A stretch of DNA of 64,000 bases from Metridium senile (GCA_949775045.1 OX459105.1:7805240-7869239), one strand, 5' to 3'. Positions 1 through 10,975 are shown, counted from the stretch's first letter. Program-made: numbers and translations. The notes: a model not told the origin generated them from the letters alone.

Positions 1-216
1 GCAATAAGTTCACCTATGGGGTGAATATGATGCTAATTCAATATTCACATCATCTTCACTAAATGTGAATGTAATGTGAAAAAGTTATTCAACGTTATTC
101 ACTTAATGGTGTGAATACGTAGTGAAGATCATATTCGCGTTGGTGTGAATATGATGGAATGTGGTTGAATATGATATTCACAGCATATTCACTACACATT
201 CTCACTGCTGTGAATC
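1..216. repeat. AT-rich tract with dispersed GTGAAT/ATTCAC motifs
   Basis: Within about 215 bases the hexamer GTGAAT occurs five times (near 21, 65, 111, 145, 210) and its complement ATTCAC four times (near 43, 97, 176, 187), often followed by ATGAT. Mixed orientation makes the tract rich in small potential hairpins. It may be a decayed simple or fold-back repeat; I recognise no family. The minus-strand 66-codon reading frame across it is low-complexity and I do not regard it as a gene. Confidence 0.5.
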
Positions 217-970
217 CAATTTTTCGTCCAGTGGTTGTTATCGTATAAGGCGTAGTAAGCGAAGAGGGCGTAGTGAGTAATGTAAATGTACTCAAGGGGA
301 CTTAAGACAAATAAAATGAAGCAAGTCAAGAAAGGGAAAGGATTGATAGCTAAAGCACACGAAGGACATACACTGCATTACAGTGCTCGTAGTGATTGTA
401 GTGAAGCTCTTAATAATTGTAAATGAGATGACTTTATTTGGATTTTCCAGCTTGGAAATAGAATCATCCCTGATAAAGAGACATCTTCCTAGCTGTACTA
501 TCTGTCGCAGTCTTATTTTCTGAGTTAGTGAATAGTAAACTTATAAAATTATAATTCTTACATTTGTTTATGAAATTTTGCAAAAAACTGTAATGTAAAC
601 AGTGCTATTGACTATTAGTGAACCTAAATAAAGCTCCTTTGTTGAAAGCCAATTTTTCAATATGTTTTAGCAATTAGAGACTATATTTTGGCTATTTTTT
701 GAACGGCCAATTATACACACAGCCAATGCTTGCAATATGCCCGAATATGGAATATTTGAAATGCGATTCAAAACTAGCTTATCACATAACTGTATTCGAG
801 ATTCGATCACACTATGCATCAAAAGCGCATTTGTTAGCATAACAAACCTTGTAAGTTCAATAGTGAAATAAGCATAGTGTAAGTGTAGCTTAGCCGTGTT
901 AAGAGCGAAGTGAGCAACGAATGGAGCAGGAAGAGTAGTGAACGTAGTGTTCTAAGCGTAAAAACTACTT
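217..970. other. AT-rich non-satellite flank, no gene recognised
   Basis: This stretch has no similarity that I can see to the satellite or to the transposon. The only frame is a minus-strand 78-codon one spanning 834-1070, which covers the hairpin and is Leu/Thr/Ser rich with no domain. There is no tRNA-like or rRNA-like sequence. It is probably ordinary intergenic or decayed repetitive DNA at the edge of the satellite. Confidence 0.5.
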
Positions 971-1044
971 CATACGCTTTGTTACATTTGCAGCACTCTA
1001 ATGGAACAAGCGTATAGAGTAATGCAAATGTAACAAAGCGTATG
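971..1044. repeat. Perfect 22-bp inverted repeat (hairpin)
   Basis: The arm at 971-992 is the exact reverse complement of 1023-1044. After a 2-base mismatch the stem resumes with 995-1000 (ACTCTA) against 1015-1020 (TAGAGT), leaving a 14-base loop at 1001-1014. This is by far the best dyad in the left flank. It may be a remnant of a fold-back transposon or MITE. No TA duplication or transposase-like end could be assigned. Confidence 0.75.
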
Positions 1045-1120
1045 CTTATATATGTTTTATACGCTTGCATTGTATTCTTAATTTTTGTGGTGACTACATA
1101 GTTGTAAATGTAAAATGCAA

Positions 1121-1167
1121 ACTAGGCGTAGGGTAAACTAGGCAAAACTAGGCAAAACGTACTAGGC
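1121..1167. repeat. Short ACTAGGC direct repeats
   Basis: ACTAGGC occurs at 1121, 1137, 1147 and 1161 within 47 bases, separated by short A-rich or GTAGGG-type spacers. This looks like a small decayed tandem repeat. Confidence 0.6.
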
Positions 1168-1552
1168 ATAGGGTTATTTAAAATCGGTAGTTGCTAAATA
1201 GTGATTGATAATTGATAATGAAATAATGAAATATATTATCAGTGTAGTTAGCGTACTTGTCACAAGCATTTATAATACCCTGTACAAAATTACTTGATTC
1301 TGATTGGACGAGAGGAGTAGAATCACTCAGGCAAGTTAATGCCTGGGTCAATGGGACCACGCCCAATTGAACATTCAATCAGTCCTTAATTTTGTTAGGA
1401 GCAAATTGAACTGATAATTCCTATTCAGTTTCAAAGATCTCGTTATTCTTAACGATTTGATGCATTAATGTTACCATGGAAACCAAATCCTAACCTTTGA
1501 CCTCTTTTTTAAGGAATTTTGTTTTAAAGCTTCGCGAGGAAAACAAAGCGAA
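1168..1552. other. Transition from flank to satellite, no gene recognised
   Basis: This is AT-rich sequence without a credible gene; a 66-codon minus-strand frame at 1178-1378 has no recognisable feature. The last 30 bases before 1553 contain AAAGCTT and AAAGCGAAAT, which resemble the middle of a satellite monomer. The array edge may therefore include a degenerate monomer fragment. Confidence 0.45.
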
Positions 1553-4500
1553 ATCACTTAGATCCCGAGAACAATGTCTAGAAATATCAAAGCTTTCTGA
1601 TAAAACCGACAAAATTCTATTTAGGAAAAACCACAAAATCATACCCAGAATGCCCTATAGACTACCATAGGGTTCTCTAAAAGTCGTTAAAAAAATCGGG
1701 GTTTTCGACTCAAACTGATCACTTAGATCCCGAGAACAATGTCTAGAAATATCAAAGCTTTCTGATAAAACCGAAAAATTCTATTTAGGAAAAACTACAA
1801 AATCATACCCAGAATGCCTTATGGCCTTTGAGATATGTCACAAATGTGTCAAAACAATCGGAGTTTTCGACTCAAACTGATCGTTAGGACACCGAGAACA
1901 GTGTCTAGAAATATCTAAGCTTTCTGATAAAACCGAAATATTCTATTGAGGAAAAACCACAAAATCATACCCAGAATGCCCTATAGACTACCATAGGGGT
2001 CTCTAAAAGTCGTTAAAAAAAATCGGGGTTTTCGACTCAAACTGATCGCTTAGACCCCCAGAACAATGTCTAGAAATATCTAAGCTTTCTGATAAAACCG
2101 AAAAATTCTATTCAGGAAAAACTAGAAAATCATACCCAGAATGCCTTATGGCCTTTGGAATTTGTCAAAAATGTGTCAAAACAATCGGGATTTTCGACTC
2201 AAACTGATCGTTAGGATCCCGAGAACAATGTCTAGAAATATCTAAGCTTTCTGATAAAACCGAAATATTCTATTTAGGAAAAACCACAAAATCATACCCA
2301 GAATGCCCTATAGACTACCATAGGGTTCTCTAAAAGTCGTTAAAAAAATCGGGGTTTTCGACTCAAACTGATCACTTAGATCCCGAGAACAATGTCTAGA
2401 AATATCAAAGCTTTCTGATAAAACCGAAAAATTCTATTTAGGAAAAACTACAAAATCATACCCAGAATGCCTTATGGCCTTTGAGATATGTCACAAATGT
2501 GTCAAAACAATCGGAGTTTTCGACTCAAACTGATCGTTAGGACACCGAGAACAGTGTCTAGAAATATCTAAGCTTTCTGATAAAACCGAAATATTCTATT
2601 TAGGAAAAACCACAAAATCATACCCAGAATGCCCTATAGACTACCATAGGGGTCTCTAAAAGTCGTTAAAAAAAATCGGGGTTTTCGACTCAAACTGATC
2701 ACTTAGATCCCGAGAACAATGTCTAGAAATATGAAAGCTTTCTGATAAAACCGAAAAATTCTATTCAGGAAAAACTACAAAATCATACCCGGAATGCCTT
2801 ATGGCCTTTGAGATATGTCACAAATGTGTCAAAACAATCGGAGTTTTCGACTCAAACTGATCGTTAGGACACCGAGAACAGTGTCTAGAAATATCTAAGC
2901 TTTCTGATAAAACCGAAATATTCTATTTAGGAAAAACCACAAAATCATACCCAGAATGCCCTATAGACTACCATAGGGGTCTCTAAAAGTCGTTAAAAAA
3001 AATCGGGGTTTTCGACTCAAACTGATCGCTTAGACCCCCAGAACAATGTCTAGAAATATCTAAGCTTTCTGATAAAACCGAAAAATTCTATTCAGGAAAA
3101 ACTAGAAAATCATACCCAGAATGCCTTATGGCCTTTGGAATTTGTCAAAAATGTGTCAAAACAATCGGGATTTTCGACTCAAACTGATCGTTAGGATCCC
3201 GAGAACAATGTCTAGAAATATCTAGGCTTTCTGATAAAAGCGAAATATTCTATTTAGGAAAAACCACAAAATCATACCCAGAATGCCCTATAGACTACCA
3301 TAGGGGTCTCTAAAAGTCGTTAAAAAAAATCGGGGTTTTCGACTCAAACTGATCGCTTAGACCCCGAGAACAATGTCTAGAAATATCTAAGCTTTCTGAT
3401 AAAACCGAAAAATTCTATTCAGGAAAAACCACAAAATCATACCCAGAATGCCCTATAGACTACCATAGGGGTCTCTAAAAGTCGTTAAAAAAAATCGGGG
3501 TTTTCAACTCAAACTGATCGCTTAGACCCCCAGAACAATGTCTAGAAATATCTAAGCTTTCTGATAAAACCGAAAAATTCTATTCAGGAAAAACTAGAAA
3601 ATCATACCCAGAATGCCTTATGGCCTTTGGAATTTGTCAAAAATGTGTCAAAACAATCGGGATTTTCGACTCAAACTGATCGTTAGGATCCCGAGAACAA
3701 TGTCTAGAAATATCTAGGCTTTCTGATAAAAGCGAAATATTCTATTTAGGAAAAACCACAAAATCATACCCAGAATGCCCTATAGACTACCATAGGGGTC
3801 TCTAAAAGTCGTTAAAAAAAATCGGGGTTTTCGACTCAAACTGATCGCTTAGACCCCGAGAACAATGTCTAGAAATATCTAAGCTTTCTGATAAAACCGA
3901 AAAATTCTATTCAGGAAAAACCACAAAATCATACCCAGAATGCCCTATAGACTACCATAGGGGTCTCTAAAAGTCGTTAAAAAAAATCGGGGTTTTCAAC
4001 TCAAACTGATCGCTTAGACCCCCAGAACAATGTCTAGAAATATCTAAGCTTTCTGATAAAACCGAAAAATTCTATTCAGGAAAAACTAGAAAATCATACC
4101 CAGAATGCCTTATGGCCTTTGGAATTTGTCAAAAATGTGTCAAAACAATCGGGGTTTTCGACTCAAACTGATCGTTAGGACACCGAGAACAGTGTCTAGA
4201 AATATCTAAGCTTTCTGATAAAACCGAAATATTCTATTTAGGAAAAACCACAAAATCATACCCAGAATGCCCTATAGACTACCATAGGGTTCTCTAAAAG
4301 TCGTTAAAAAAATCGGGGTTTTCGACTCAAACTGATCACTTAGATCCCGAGAACAATGTCTAGAAATATCAAAGCTTTCTGATAAAACCGAAAAATTCTA
4401 TTCAGGAAAAACTACAAAATCATACCCAGAATGCCTTATGGCCTTTGAGATATGTCACAAATGTGTCAAAACAATCGGAGTTTTCGACTCAAACTGATCG

Positions 4501-7500
4501 TTAGGACACCGAGAACAGTGTCTAGAAATATCTAAGCTTTCTGATAAAACCGAAATATTCTATTTAGGAAAAACCACAAAATCATACCCAGAATGCCCTT
4601 TAGACTACCATAGGGGTCTCTAAAAGTCGTTAAAAAAAATCGGGGTTTTCGACTCAAACTGATCGCTTAGACCCCCAGAACAATGTCTAGAAATATCTAA
4701 GCTTTCTGATAAAACCGAAAAATTCTATTCAGGAAAAACTACAAAATCATACCCAGAATGCCTTATGGCCTTTGGAATTTGTCAAAAATGTGTCAAAACA
4801 ATCGGGGTTTTCGACTCAAACTGATCGTTAGGACACCGAGAACAGTGTCTAGAAATATCTAAGCTTTCTGATAAAACCGAAATATTCTATTTAGGAAAAA
4901 CCACAAAATCATACCCAGAATGCCCTATAGACTACCATAGGGGTCTCTAAAAGTCGTTAAAAAAAATCGGGGTTTTCGACTCAAACTGATCGCTTAGACC
5001 CCCAGAACAATGTCTAGAAATATCTAAGCTTTCTGATAAAACCGAAAAATTCTATTCAGGAAAAACTACAAAATCATACCCAGAATGCCTTATGGCCTTT
5101 GGAATTTGTCAAAAATGTGTCAAAACAATCGGGATTTTCGACTCAAACTGATCGTTAGGATCCCGAGAACAATGTATAGAAATATCTAAGCTTTCTGATA
5201 AAACCGAAATATTCTATTTAGGAAAAACCACAAAATCATACCCAGAATGCCCTATAGACTACCATAGGGGTCTCTAAAAGTCGTTAAAAAAAATCGGGGT
5301 TTTCGACTCAAACTGATCGCTTAGACCCCCAGAACAATGTCTAGAAATATCTAAGCTTTCTGATAAAACCGAAAAATTCTATTCAGGAAAAACTACAAAA
5401 TTATACCCAGAATGCCTTATGGCCTTTGGAATTTGTCAAAAATGTGTCAAAACAATCGGGGTTTTCGACTCAAACTGATCGTTAGGACACCGAGAACAGT
5501 GTCTAGAAATATCTAAGCTTTCTGATAAAACCGAAATATTCTATTGAGGAAAAACCACAAAATCATACCCAGAATGCCCTATAGACTACCATAGGGGTCT
5601 CTAAAAGTCGTTAAAAAAAATCGGGGTTTTCGACTCAAACTGATCGCTTAGACCCCCAGAACAATGTCTAGAAATATCTAAGCTTTCTGATAAAACCGAA
5701 AAATTCTATTCAGGAAAAACTACAAAATCATACCCAGAATGCCTTATGGCCTTTGGAATTTGTCAAAAATGTGTCAAAACAATCGGGATTTTTGACTCAA
5801 ACTGATCGTTAGGACACCGAGAACAGTGTCTAGAAATATCTAAGCTTTCTGATAAAACCGAAATATTCTATTGAGGAAAAACCACAAAATCATACCCAGA
5901 ATGCCCTATAGACTACCATAGGGGTCTCTAAAAGTCGTTAAAAAAAATCGGGGTTTTCGACTCAAACTGATCGCTTAGACCCCGAGAACAATGTCTAGAA
6001 ATATCTAAGCTTTCTGATAAAATCGAAAAATTCTATTCAGGAAAAACTAGAAAATCATACCCAGAATGCCTTATGGCCTTTGGAATTTGTCAAAAATGTG
6101 TCAAAACAATCGGGATTTTCGACTCAAACTGATCGTTAGGATCCCGAGAACAATGTCTAGAAATATCTAGGCTTTCTGATAAAAGCGAAATATTCTATTT
6201 AGGAAAAACCACAAAATCATACCCAGAATGCCCTATAGACTACCATAGGGGTCTCTAAAAGTCGTTAAAAAAAATCGGGGTTTTCGACTCAAACTGATCG
6301 CTTAGACCCCGAGAACAATGTCTAGAAATATCTAAGCTTTCTGATAAAACCGAAAAATTCTATTCAGGAAAAACCACAAAATCATACCCAGAATGCCCTA
6401 TAGACTACCATAGGGGTCTCTAAAAGTCGTTAAAAAAAATCGGGGTTTTCGACTCAAACTGATCGCTTAGACCCCCAGAACAATGTCTAGAAATATCTAA
6501 GCTTTCTGATAAAACCGAAAAATTCTATTCAGGAAAAACTACAAAATCATACCCAGAATGCCTTATGGCCTTTGGAATTTGTCAAAAATGTGTCAAAACA
6601 ATCGGGGTTTTCGACTCAAACTGATCGTTAGGACACCGAGAACAGTGTCTAGAAATATCTAAGCTTTCTGATAAAACCGAAATATTCTATTTAGGAAAAA
6701 CCACAAAATCATACCCAGAATGCCCTATAGACTACCATAGGGGTCTCTAAAAGTCGTTAAAAAAAATCGGGGTTTTCGACTCAAACTGATCGCTTAGACC
6801 CCCAGAACAATGTCTAGAAATATCTAAGCTTTCTGATAAAACCGAAAAATTCTATTCAGGAAAAACTACAAAATCATACCCAGAATGCCTTATGGCCTTT
6901 GGAATTTGTCAAAAATGTGTCAAAACAATCGGGATTTTCGACTCAAACTGATCGTTAGGATCCCGAGAACAATGTCTAGAAATATCTAGGCTTTCTGATA
7001 AAAGCGAAATATTCTATTTAGGAAAAACCACAAAATCATACCCAGAATGCCCTATAGACTACCATAGGGGTCTCTAAAAGTCGTTAAAAAAAATCGGGGT
7101 TTTCGACTCAAACTGATCGCTTAGACCCCGAGAACAATGTCTAGAAATATCTAAGCTTTCTGATAAAACCGAAAAATTCTATTCAGGAAAAACTACAAAA
7201 TCATACCCAGAATGCCTTATGGCCTTTGGAATTTGTCAAAAATGTGTCAAAACAATCGGGGTTTTCGACTCAAACTGATCGTTAGGACACCGAGAACAGT
7301 GTCTAGAAATATCTAAGCTTTCTGATAAAACCGAAATATTCTATTGAGGAAAAACCACAAAATCATACCCAGAATGCCCTATAGACTACCATAGGGGTCT
7401 CTAAAAGTCGTTAAAAAAAATCGGGGTTTTCGACTCAAACTGATCGCTTAGACCCCCAGAACAATGTCTAGAAATATCTAAGCTTTCTGATAAAACCGAA

Positions 7501-8623
7501 AAATTCTATTCAGGAAAAACTAGAAAATCATACCCAGAATGCCTTATGGCCTTTGGAATTTGTCAAAAATGTGTCAAAACAATCGGGATTTTTGACTCAA
7601 ACTGATCGTTAGGACACCGAGAACAGTGTCTAGAAATATCTAAGCTTTCTGATAAAACCGAAATATTCTATTGAGGAAAAACCACAAAATCATACCCAGA
7701 ATGCCCTATAGACTACCATAGGGGTCTCTAAAAGTCGTTAAAAAAAATCGGGGTTTTCGACTCAAACTGATCGCTTAGACCCCGAGAACAATGTCTAGAA
7801 ATATCTAAGCTTTCTGATAAAATCGAAAAATTCTATTCAGGAAAAACTAGAAAATCATACCCAGAATGCCTTATGGCCTTTGGAATTTGTCAAAAATGTG
7901 TCAAAACAATCGGGATTTTCGACTCAAACTGATCGTTAGGACACCGAGAACAGTGTCTAGAAATATCTAAGCTTTCTGATAAAACCGAAATATTCTATTT
8001 AGGAAAAACCACAAAATCATACCCAGAATGCCCTATAGACTACCATAGGGGTCTCTAAAAGTCGTTAAAAAAAATCGGGGTTTTCGACTCAAACTGATCG
8101 CTTAGACCCCGAGAACAATGTCTAGAAATATCTAAGCTTTCTGATAAAACCGAAAAATTCTATTCAGGAAAAACTACAAATTCATACCCAGAATGCCTTA
8201 TGGCCTTTGGAATTTGTCAAAAATGTGTCAAAACAATCGGGGTTTTCGACTCAAACTGATCGTTAGGACACCGAGAACAGTGTCTAGAAATATCTAAGCT
8301 TTCTGATAAAACCGAAATATTCTATTTAGGAAAAACCACAAAATCATACCCAGAATGCCCTATAGACTACCATAGGGGTCTCTAAAAGTCGTTAAAAAAA
8401 ATCGGGGTTTTCGACTCAAACTGATCGCTTAGACCCCCAGAACAATGTCTAGAAATATCTAAGCTTTCTGATAAAACCGAAAAATTCTATTCAGGAAAAA
8501 CTACAAAATCATACCCAGAATGCCTTATGGCCTTTGGAATTTGTCAAAAATGTGTCAAAACAATCGGAATTTTCGACTCAAACTGATCGTTAGGATCCCG
8601 AGAACAATGTCTAGAAATATCTA
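1553..8623. repeat. Satellite array 1 (A/B dimeric satellite, ~43 monomers)
   Basis: These are tandem head-to-tail monomers of about 162 bp (type A) and 165 bp (type B). The two types share roughly their first 100 and last 20 bases. They differ in the block between: A has CCTTATGGCC followed by two TGTCAAAA motifs; B has CCCTATAGAC, CATAGGGG and an A-tract of seven to eight. A plus B gives a 327-bp dimer. The leftmost monomers (about 1553-2880, again near 4310-4500) form a divergent edge subfamily with GATCACTTAG, ATATCAAAGC and TTTGAGATATGTC. At 3.2-4.1 kb a B, A/B-hybrid, A trimer of 492 bp is repeated. All reading frames are broken by stops, so it is non-coding. The array is interrupted at 8622-8623 by the transposon. 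Confidence 0.97.
8622..8623. other. Target-site duplication TA (left, copy 1)
   Basis: The satellite reads AAATATC-TA and then breaks; it resumes at 13061 as TA-GGCTTTCTG. Removing the element plus one TA restores an ordinary B monomer of the ATCTAGGC subtype. This is the classical footprint of Tc1/mariner integration at TA. Confidence 0.95.
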
Positions 8624-8877
8624 CAATCATGGACATAAATATTGGGACACAGCAGGTTATTAGTGGTTTTTCACATATAATTGTTCATTTTTCATCATAT
8701 CCTCCCCCTCCCCCCCTATCTCAATGTTGATTTGACCAAGGAATGCCTACCAATGACCCATGTAACTCATGAACGGTCAACATTGAATGGAGGGGGGAGG
8801 GGAGGGCTAAAAATGATGAAGGGTAACGTTTTTATTCGAATTGTTAATGTTGTCCCAAACAATATTGTCCGTGATTG
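8624..8877 (+). mobile_element. Left 254-bp MITE-like terminal unit, copy 1
   Basis: This unit matches 12807-13060 base for base by eye and lies in the same orientation. It has its own complete pair of inverted ends (8624-8649 and 8851-8877). It folds as an imperfect hairpin with arms of about 110 bases: the C-rich run at 8701-8716 opposes the G-rich run at 8789-8806, and GTTGATTTGACC opposes GGTCAACATTG. It has no gene. The sequence directly inside it is TCTT, not TA, so the inner edge is not a normal Tc1/mariner insertion scar. Confidence 0.9.
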
Positions 8878-9121
8878 TCTTGTACAAGTAATTCATTAGA
8901 AAGTGTGATAATATCAGGTTTCGTCAATGTATATATTATTATAAATTACGGACAATGCAAGATAATGAATCATTTCAGTATACATGTTATTTTGTACATT
9001 TTTTGTGGTTGATTGGGTTAATTTTGTGTTTTTCATATGCTCGCGGACTGACGGGATTCCTGTGTAAACGTAATTATTATGTCATAGACTGCAAAATTTC
9101 ATTTTTCTTGCACAATCAGAC
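8878..9121 (+). promoter_or_regulatory. Probable transposase promoter and leader
   Basis: A TATAAAT box candidate lies at 8940-8946, about 180 bases before the transposase ATG. Just before the ATG, a pyrimidine-rich stretch ends in a CAG at 9117-9119. This resembles a 3' splice site, so a 5'-UTR intron or an additional upstream exon is possible. The palindrome CTTGTACAAG sits at the inner edge of the MITE unit. None of this is verified, and short frames here have no coding features. Confidence 0.35.
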
Positions 9122-10228
9122 ATGGTGGCAAAACTTAAGCCAACAAAAGTAGCGTATGCTATTCTGTTACGCGAGAAAGAACGTTATTCATTCCGTATTA
9201 TCGCAAAAAAGTGTAACATTTCCAAATCGTCGGCACATCGAATATGGAAGTATCGTCAAAACTACCTTCGAAGTGAATGTAAAGAAAAGGCAATTGTGCA
9301 TAGAAATAAGGGACGGAAACCTCGAATCAATGAAAGAGACAAGAGAGAAATGCTGAGAACACTCACAAGAATGAGAAAGAAAGATGTTAATCTAACCGTC
9401 ATGTCGTTAGTTAGAGAGGCGGGAATAGATCCGACATTGGTGCATCGAAGGACATTTACAAGATACCTTAACAAATGGGGGTTTCACTTCCTTCAATCTC
9501 GAAAAAAGGGACTGTTAAGTGACAAGGACAAGGAATTGCGCTTAAAGTATGCAAAGAAGATGCGGAGTTTATTGAAGGACAATCCTACGTTTTACACTCA
9601 TCACATAGCTTTCTACTTGGATGGAGTATCCTTTATACATAAGTACAACCCCAAGAATGAAGCCTGTAGACCGAAATCTCGAGTTTGGAGGAAAAAGGGT
9701 GAGGGGTTATCAATAACGGCAAGAGGAACAAAAGAGCTGGCTGGTGGACGAAGGCTTCACATTATGGTGGCCGTTGCATATGGCAAAGGCGTTGTATTAT
9801 GCCAACCATATGAGAAGTTGAACGGTGAGTTCTTCGCCAACTTTATTCGGACGCATTTTAATTTAACGTTTGGAAAGGCAGGCCCGAAAGTAATGGGACA
9901 AAGACTATTTGTAATGGACAACGACCCAAGTCAAACAAGCTGTAAAGCAATGAGTGCATTAAGTGACATTGAGGCGACATTGCATCGCATCCCCAGCCGC
10001 ACACAGGACCTAAATCCTCCAGAAAATGTTTTCCATATAGTTAAAAAGAGACTCGAACAAGAAGCTATAACTTTGAATTTGACGATGGAAACATTTGACA
10101 ACTTTAAAGAACGGGTATTGAAATGCTTTCAAAGTATTGACAGTGATTTAATTGATAAAACAATTGCGAGCTTACCAAAGCGCGTAGAAAACATTATCAG
10201 TCTCTGTGGAGGACGAACAAAATACTGA
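9122..10228 (+). CDS. Tc1-like DD34E transposase, copy 1
   Basis: This 368-aa protein would bind the terminal inverted repeats, excise the element and insert it at TA. A paired helix-turn-helix DNA-binding region comes first: a helix-turn-helix at about residues 20-45 (SFRIIAKKCNISKSSAHRIW), a GRPR-like basic hinge KGRKPRI at 63-69, and a second helical domain to about 125. The RNase H-fold catalytic domain follows: D167 in FYLDG, D266 in VMDNDPSQTS and E301 in DLNPPEN. D266 and E301 have 34 residues between them, the Tc1 spacing. VWRKKGE at 188-194 is also typical of Tc1-like enzymes. Length matches full-length Tc1 transposases (about 340-370 aa). No stop or frameshift is seen, and all three catalytic residues are present. 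The start is the first ATG before the helix-turn-helix; a spliced upstream exon cannot be excluded. Confidence 0.95.
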   Translation: MVAKLKPTKVAYAILLREKERYSFRIIAKKCNISKSSAHRIWKYRQNYLRSECKEKAIVHRNKGRKPRINERDKREMLRTLTRMRKKDVNLTVMSLVREAGIDPTLVHRRTFTRYLNKWGFHFLQSRKKGLLSDKDKELRLKYAKKMRSLLKDNPTFYTHHIAFYLDGVSFIHKYNPKNEACRPKSRVWRKKGEGLSITARGTKELAGGRRLHIMVAVAYGKGVVLCQPYEKLNGEFFANFIRTHFNLTFGKAGPKVMGQRLFVMDNDPSQTSCKAMSALSDIEATLHRIPSRTQDLNPPENVFHIVKKRLEQEAITLNLTMETFDNFKERVLKCFQSIDSDLIDKTIASLPKRVENIISLCGGRTKY

Positions 10229-10283
10229 ATACCTATACTTAATTATTGATCATTAATTTTATCTGGAGGACGAACAAAATACT
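10207..10283 (+). repeat. 20-bp direct repeat at transposase 3' end
   Basis: The 20 bases at 10207-10226, which hold the last codons and stop of the transposase, recur exactly at 10264-10283, just after the gene. Both are followed by a CCTATACTTA motif. This looks like a small imperfect tandem duplication (57-bp offset) that left a second stop-codon region. It does not change the protein. Confidence 0.85.
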
Positions 10284-10354
10284 ATACCGGGTGCCTATAC
10301 TTATTGAACACATTCAAATGTAACCATAATCTATCATTTATTTGTCAATAGAAT

Positions 10355-10411
10355 GTTTATTACTATCTCTAAATAAACAGTAATATTCTACAAGATTCAG
10401 GTATTTATTTA
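10355..10411. terminator. Candidate bidirectional poly(A) region
   Basis: AATAAA lies at 10372-10377 on the plus strand, 144 bases after the transposase stop. AATAAA also occurs on the minus strand at 10361-10356 and 10409-10404, which could serve the convergent Rep transcript. The signals are nested in short AT dyads (10355-10361 with 10372-10378; 10370-10377 with 10404-10411). In AT-rich DNA such hexamers can be chance, and the Rep 3' UTR would be about 800 bases long. Confidence 0.4.
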
Positions 10412-10534
10412 ATGATAATGATCACTAGTACAATATATTATAATATAAACCATGTTTTATAATTACAAACAATCAAGGATAATTATTATATCAAGTATCA
10501 TGAACAATAGGCCGATCAGCATATTAAGTTACAA

Positions 10535-10933
10535 TACTCCATACTACTCCACACGACCTTATGTGTTAAACAACAATATAAATCAGTATAATTTTGATAA
10601 ATTATACTTGTCTTCTACGACAAATCAGTCATGTACACTTTCTAGAGCATGTACGTCTAATAATGTTCATGGAATGTTACGTATAATATGATAATCATCA
10701 TTACTCCACTGTGATCTATATAAAAGTTGATAGTCTAATAGATTTACTTAACATTCATATGGAGTAATGTGCGTTTAAATACAATATGTCAACATTTTCT
10801 GTTGATAAGGGGACTAAACCGTAGAAGACGACTTCATAGTCTTATATAAAGCTAATTAAGATCCATATATTAAAATGAACAATCCTATTGTGTTATAATT
10901 ATCAGTTAACATGATGGAGTATTGAGTGGAGTA
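10535..10933. repeat. TGGAGTA iteron-like repeats
   Basis: Six copies of TGGAGTA occur in 400 bases. Three are on the minus strand (10535-10541, 10545-10551, 10702-10708) and three on the plus strand (10760-10766, 10915-10921, 10927-10933). Several are followed by ATG or ATT, and the copies near 10700 and 10760 form a 10-bp inverted repeat. Base composition predicts well under one copy here. HUH Reps commonly bind iterated heptamer-size sites near their nick site, so these are candidate Rep-binding iterons. One further copy is inside the transposase gene at 9622. A 79-codon frame at 10452-10691 overlaps the cluster and has no recognisable feature. Confidence 0.55.
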
Positions 10934-10953
10934 ATGTATAGCTTATTTCCTCG

Positions 10954-10975
10954 AATAAGCGCCGCGGCGCTTATT
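10954..10975. repeat. Perfect 22-bp GC-rich palindrome
   Basis: The sequence is an 11-base arm, AATAAGCGCCG, followed directly by its reverse complement, in a strongly AT-rich intergenic region. It lies 20 bases from the last TGGAGTA copy. A second inverted pair, AAGGGGACT at 10807-10815 and its complement at 10995-11003, encloses palindrome and plus-strand iterons. CTCGAATAAGC at 10950-10960 also has its complement at 11183-11193. A cruciform or hairpin here could be a Rep nick site; a transcription-related hairpin is the alternative. Confidence 0.7.

Noticed and set aside
95..1378. Minus-strand frames of 66-78 codons at 95-295, 834-1070 and 1178-1378
   Set aside because: Low-complexity translations over repeats or a hairpin, with no domain and no codon signal; typical chance frames in AT-rich DNA.
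8681..9152. Short plus-strand frames over the left MITE unit and leader (and the same at 23753-24224)
   Set aside because: The first translates the fold-back unit and recurs only because the DNA repeats; the second overlaps the transposase start in another frame.
9156..9474. Frames inside the transposase gene at 9156-9356 (+) and 9262-9474 (-), and their copy 2 equivalents
   Set aside because: Shadow frames of the recognised transposase.
10452..10691. 79-codon frame in the intergenic region (copy 2: 25524-25763)
   Set aside because: Asn/Tyr/Ser-rich translation of AT-rich DNA that overlaps the iteron cluster; no recognisable feature. A small protein cannot be fully excluded.
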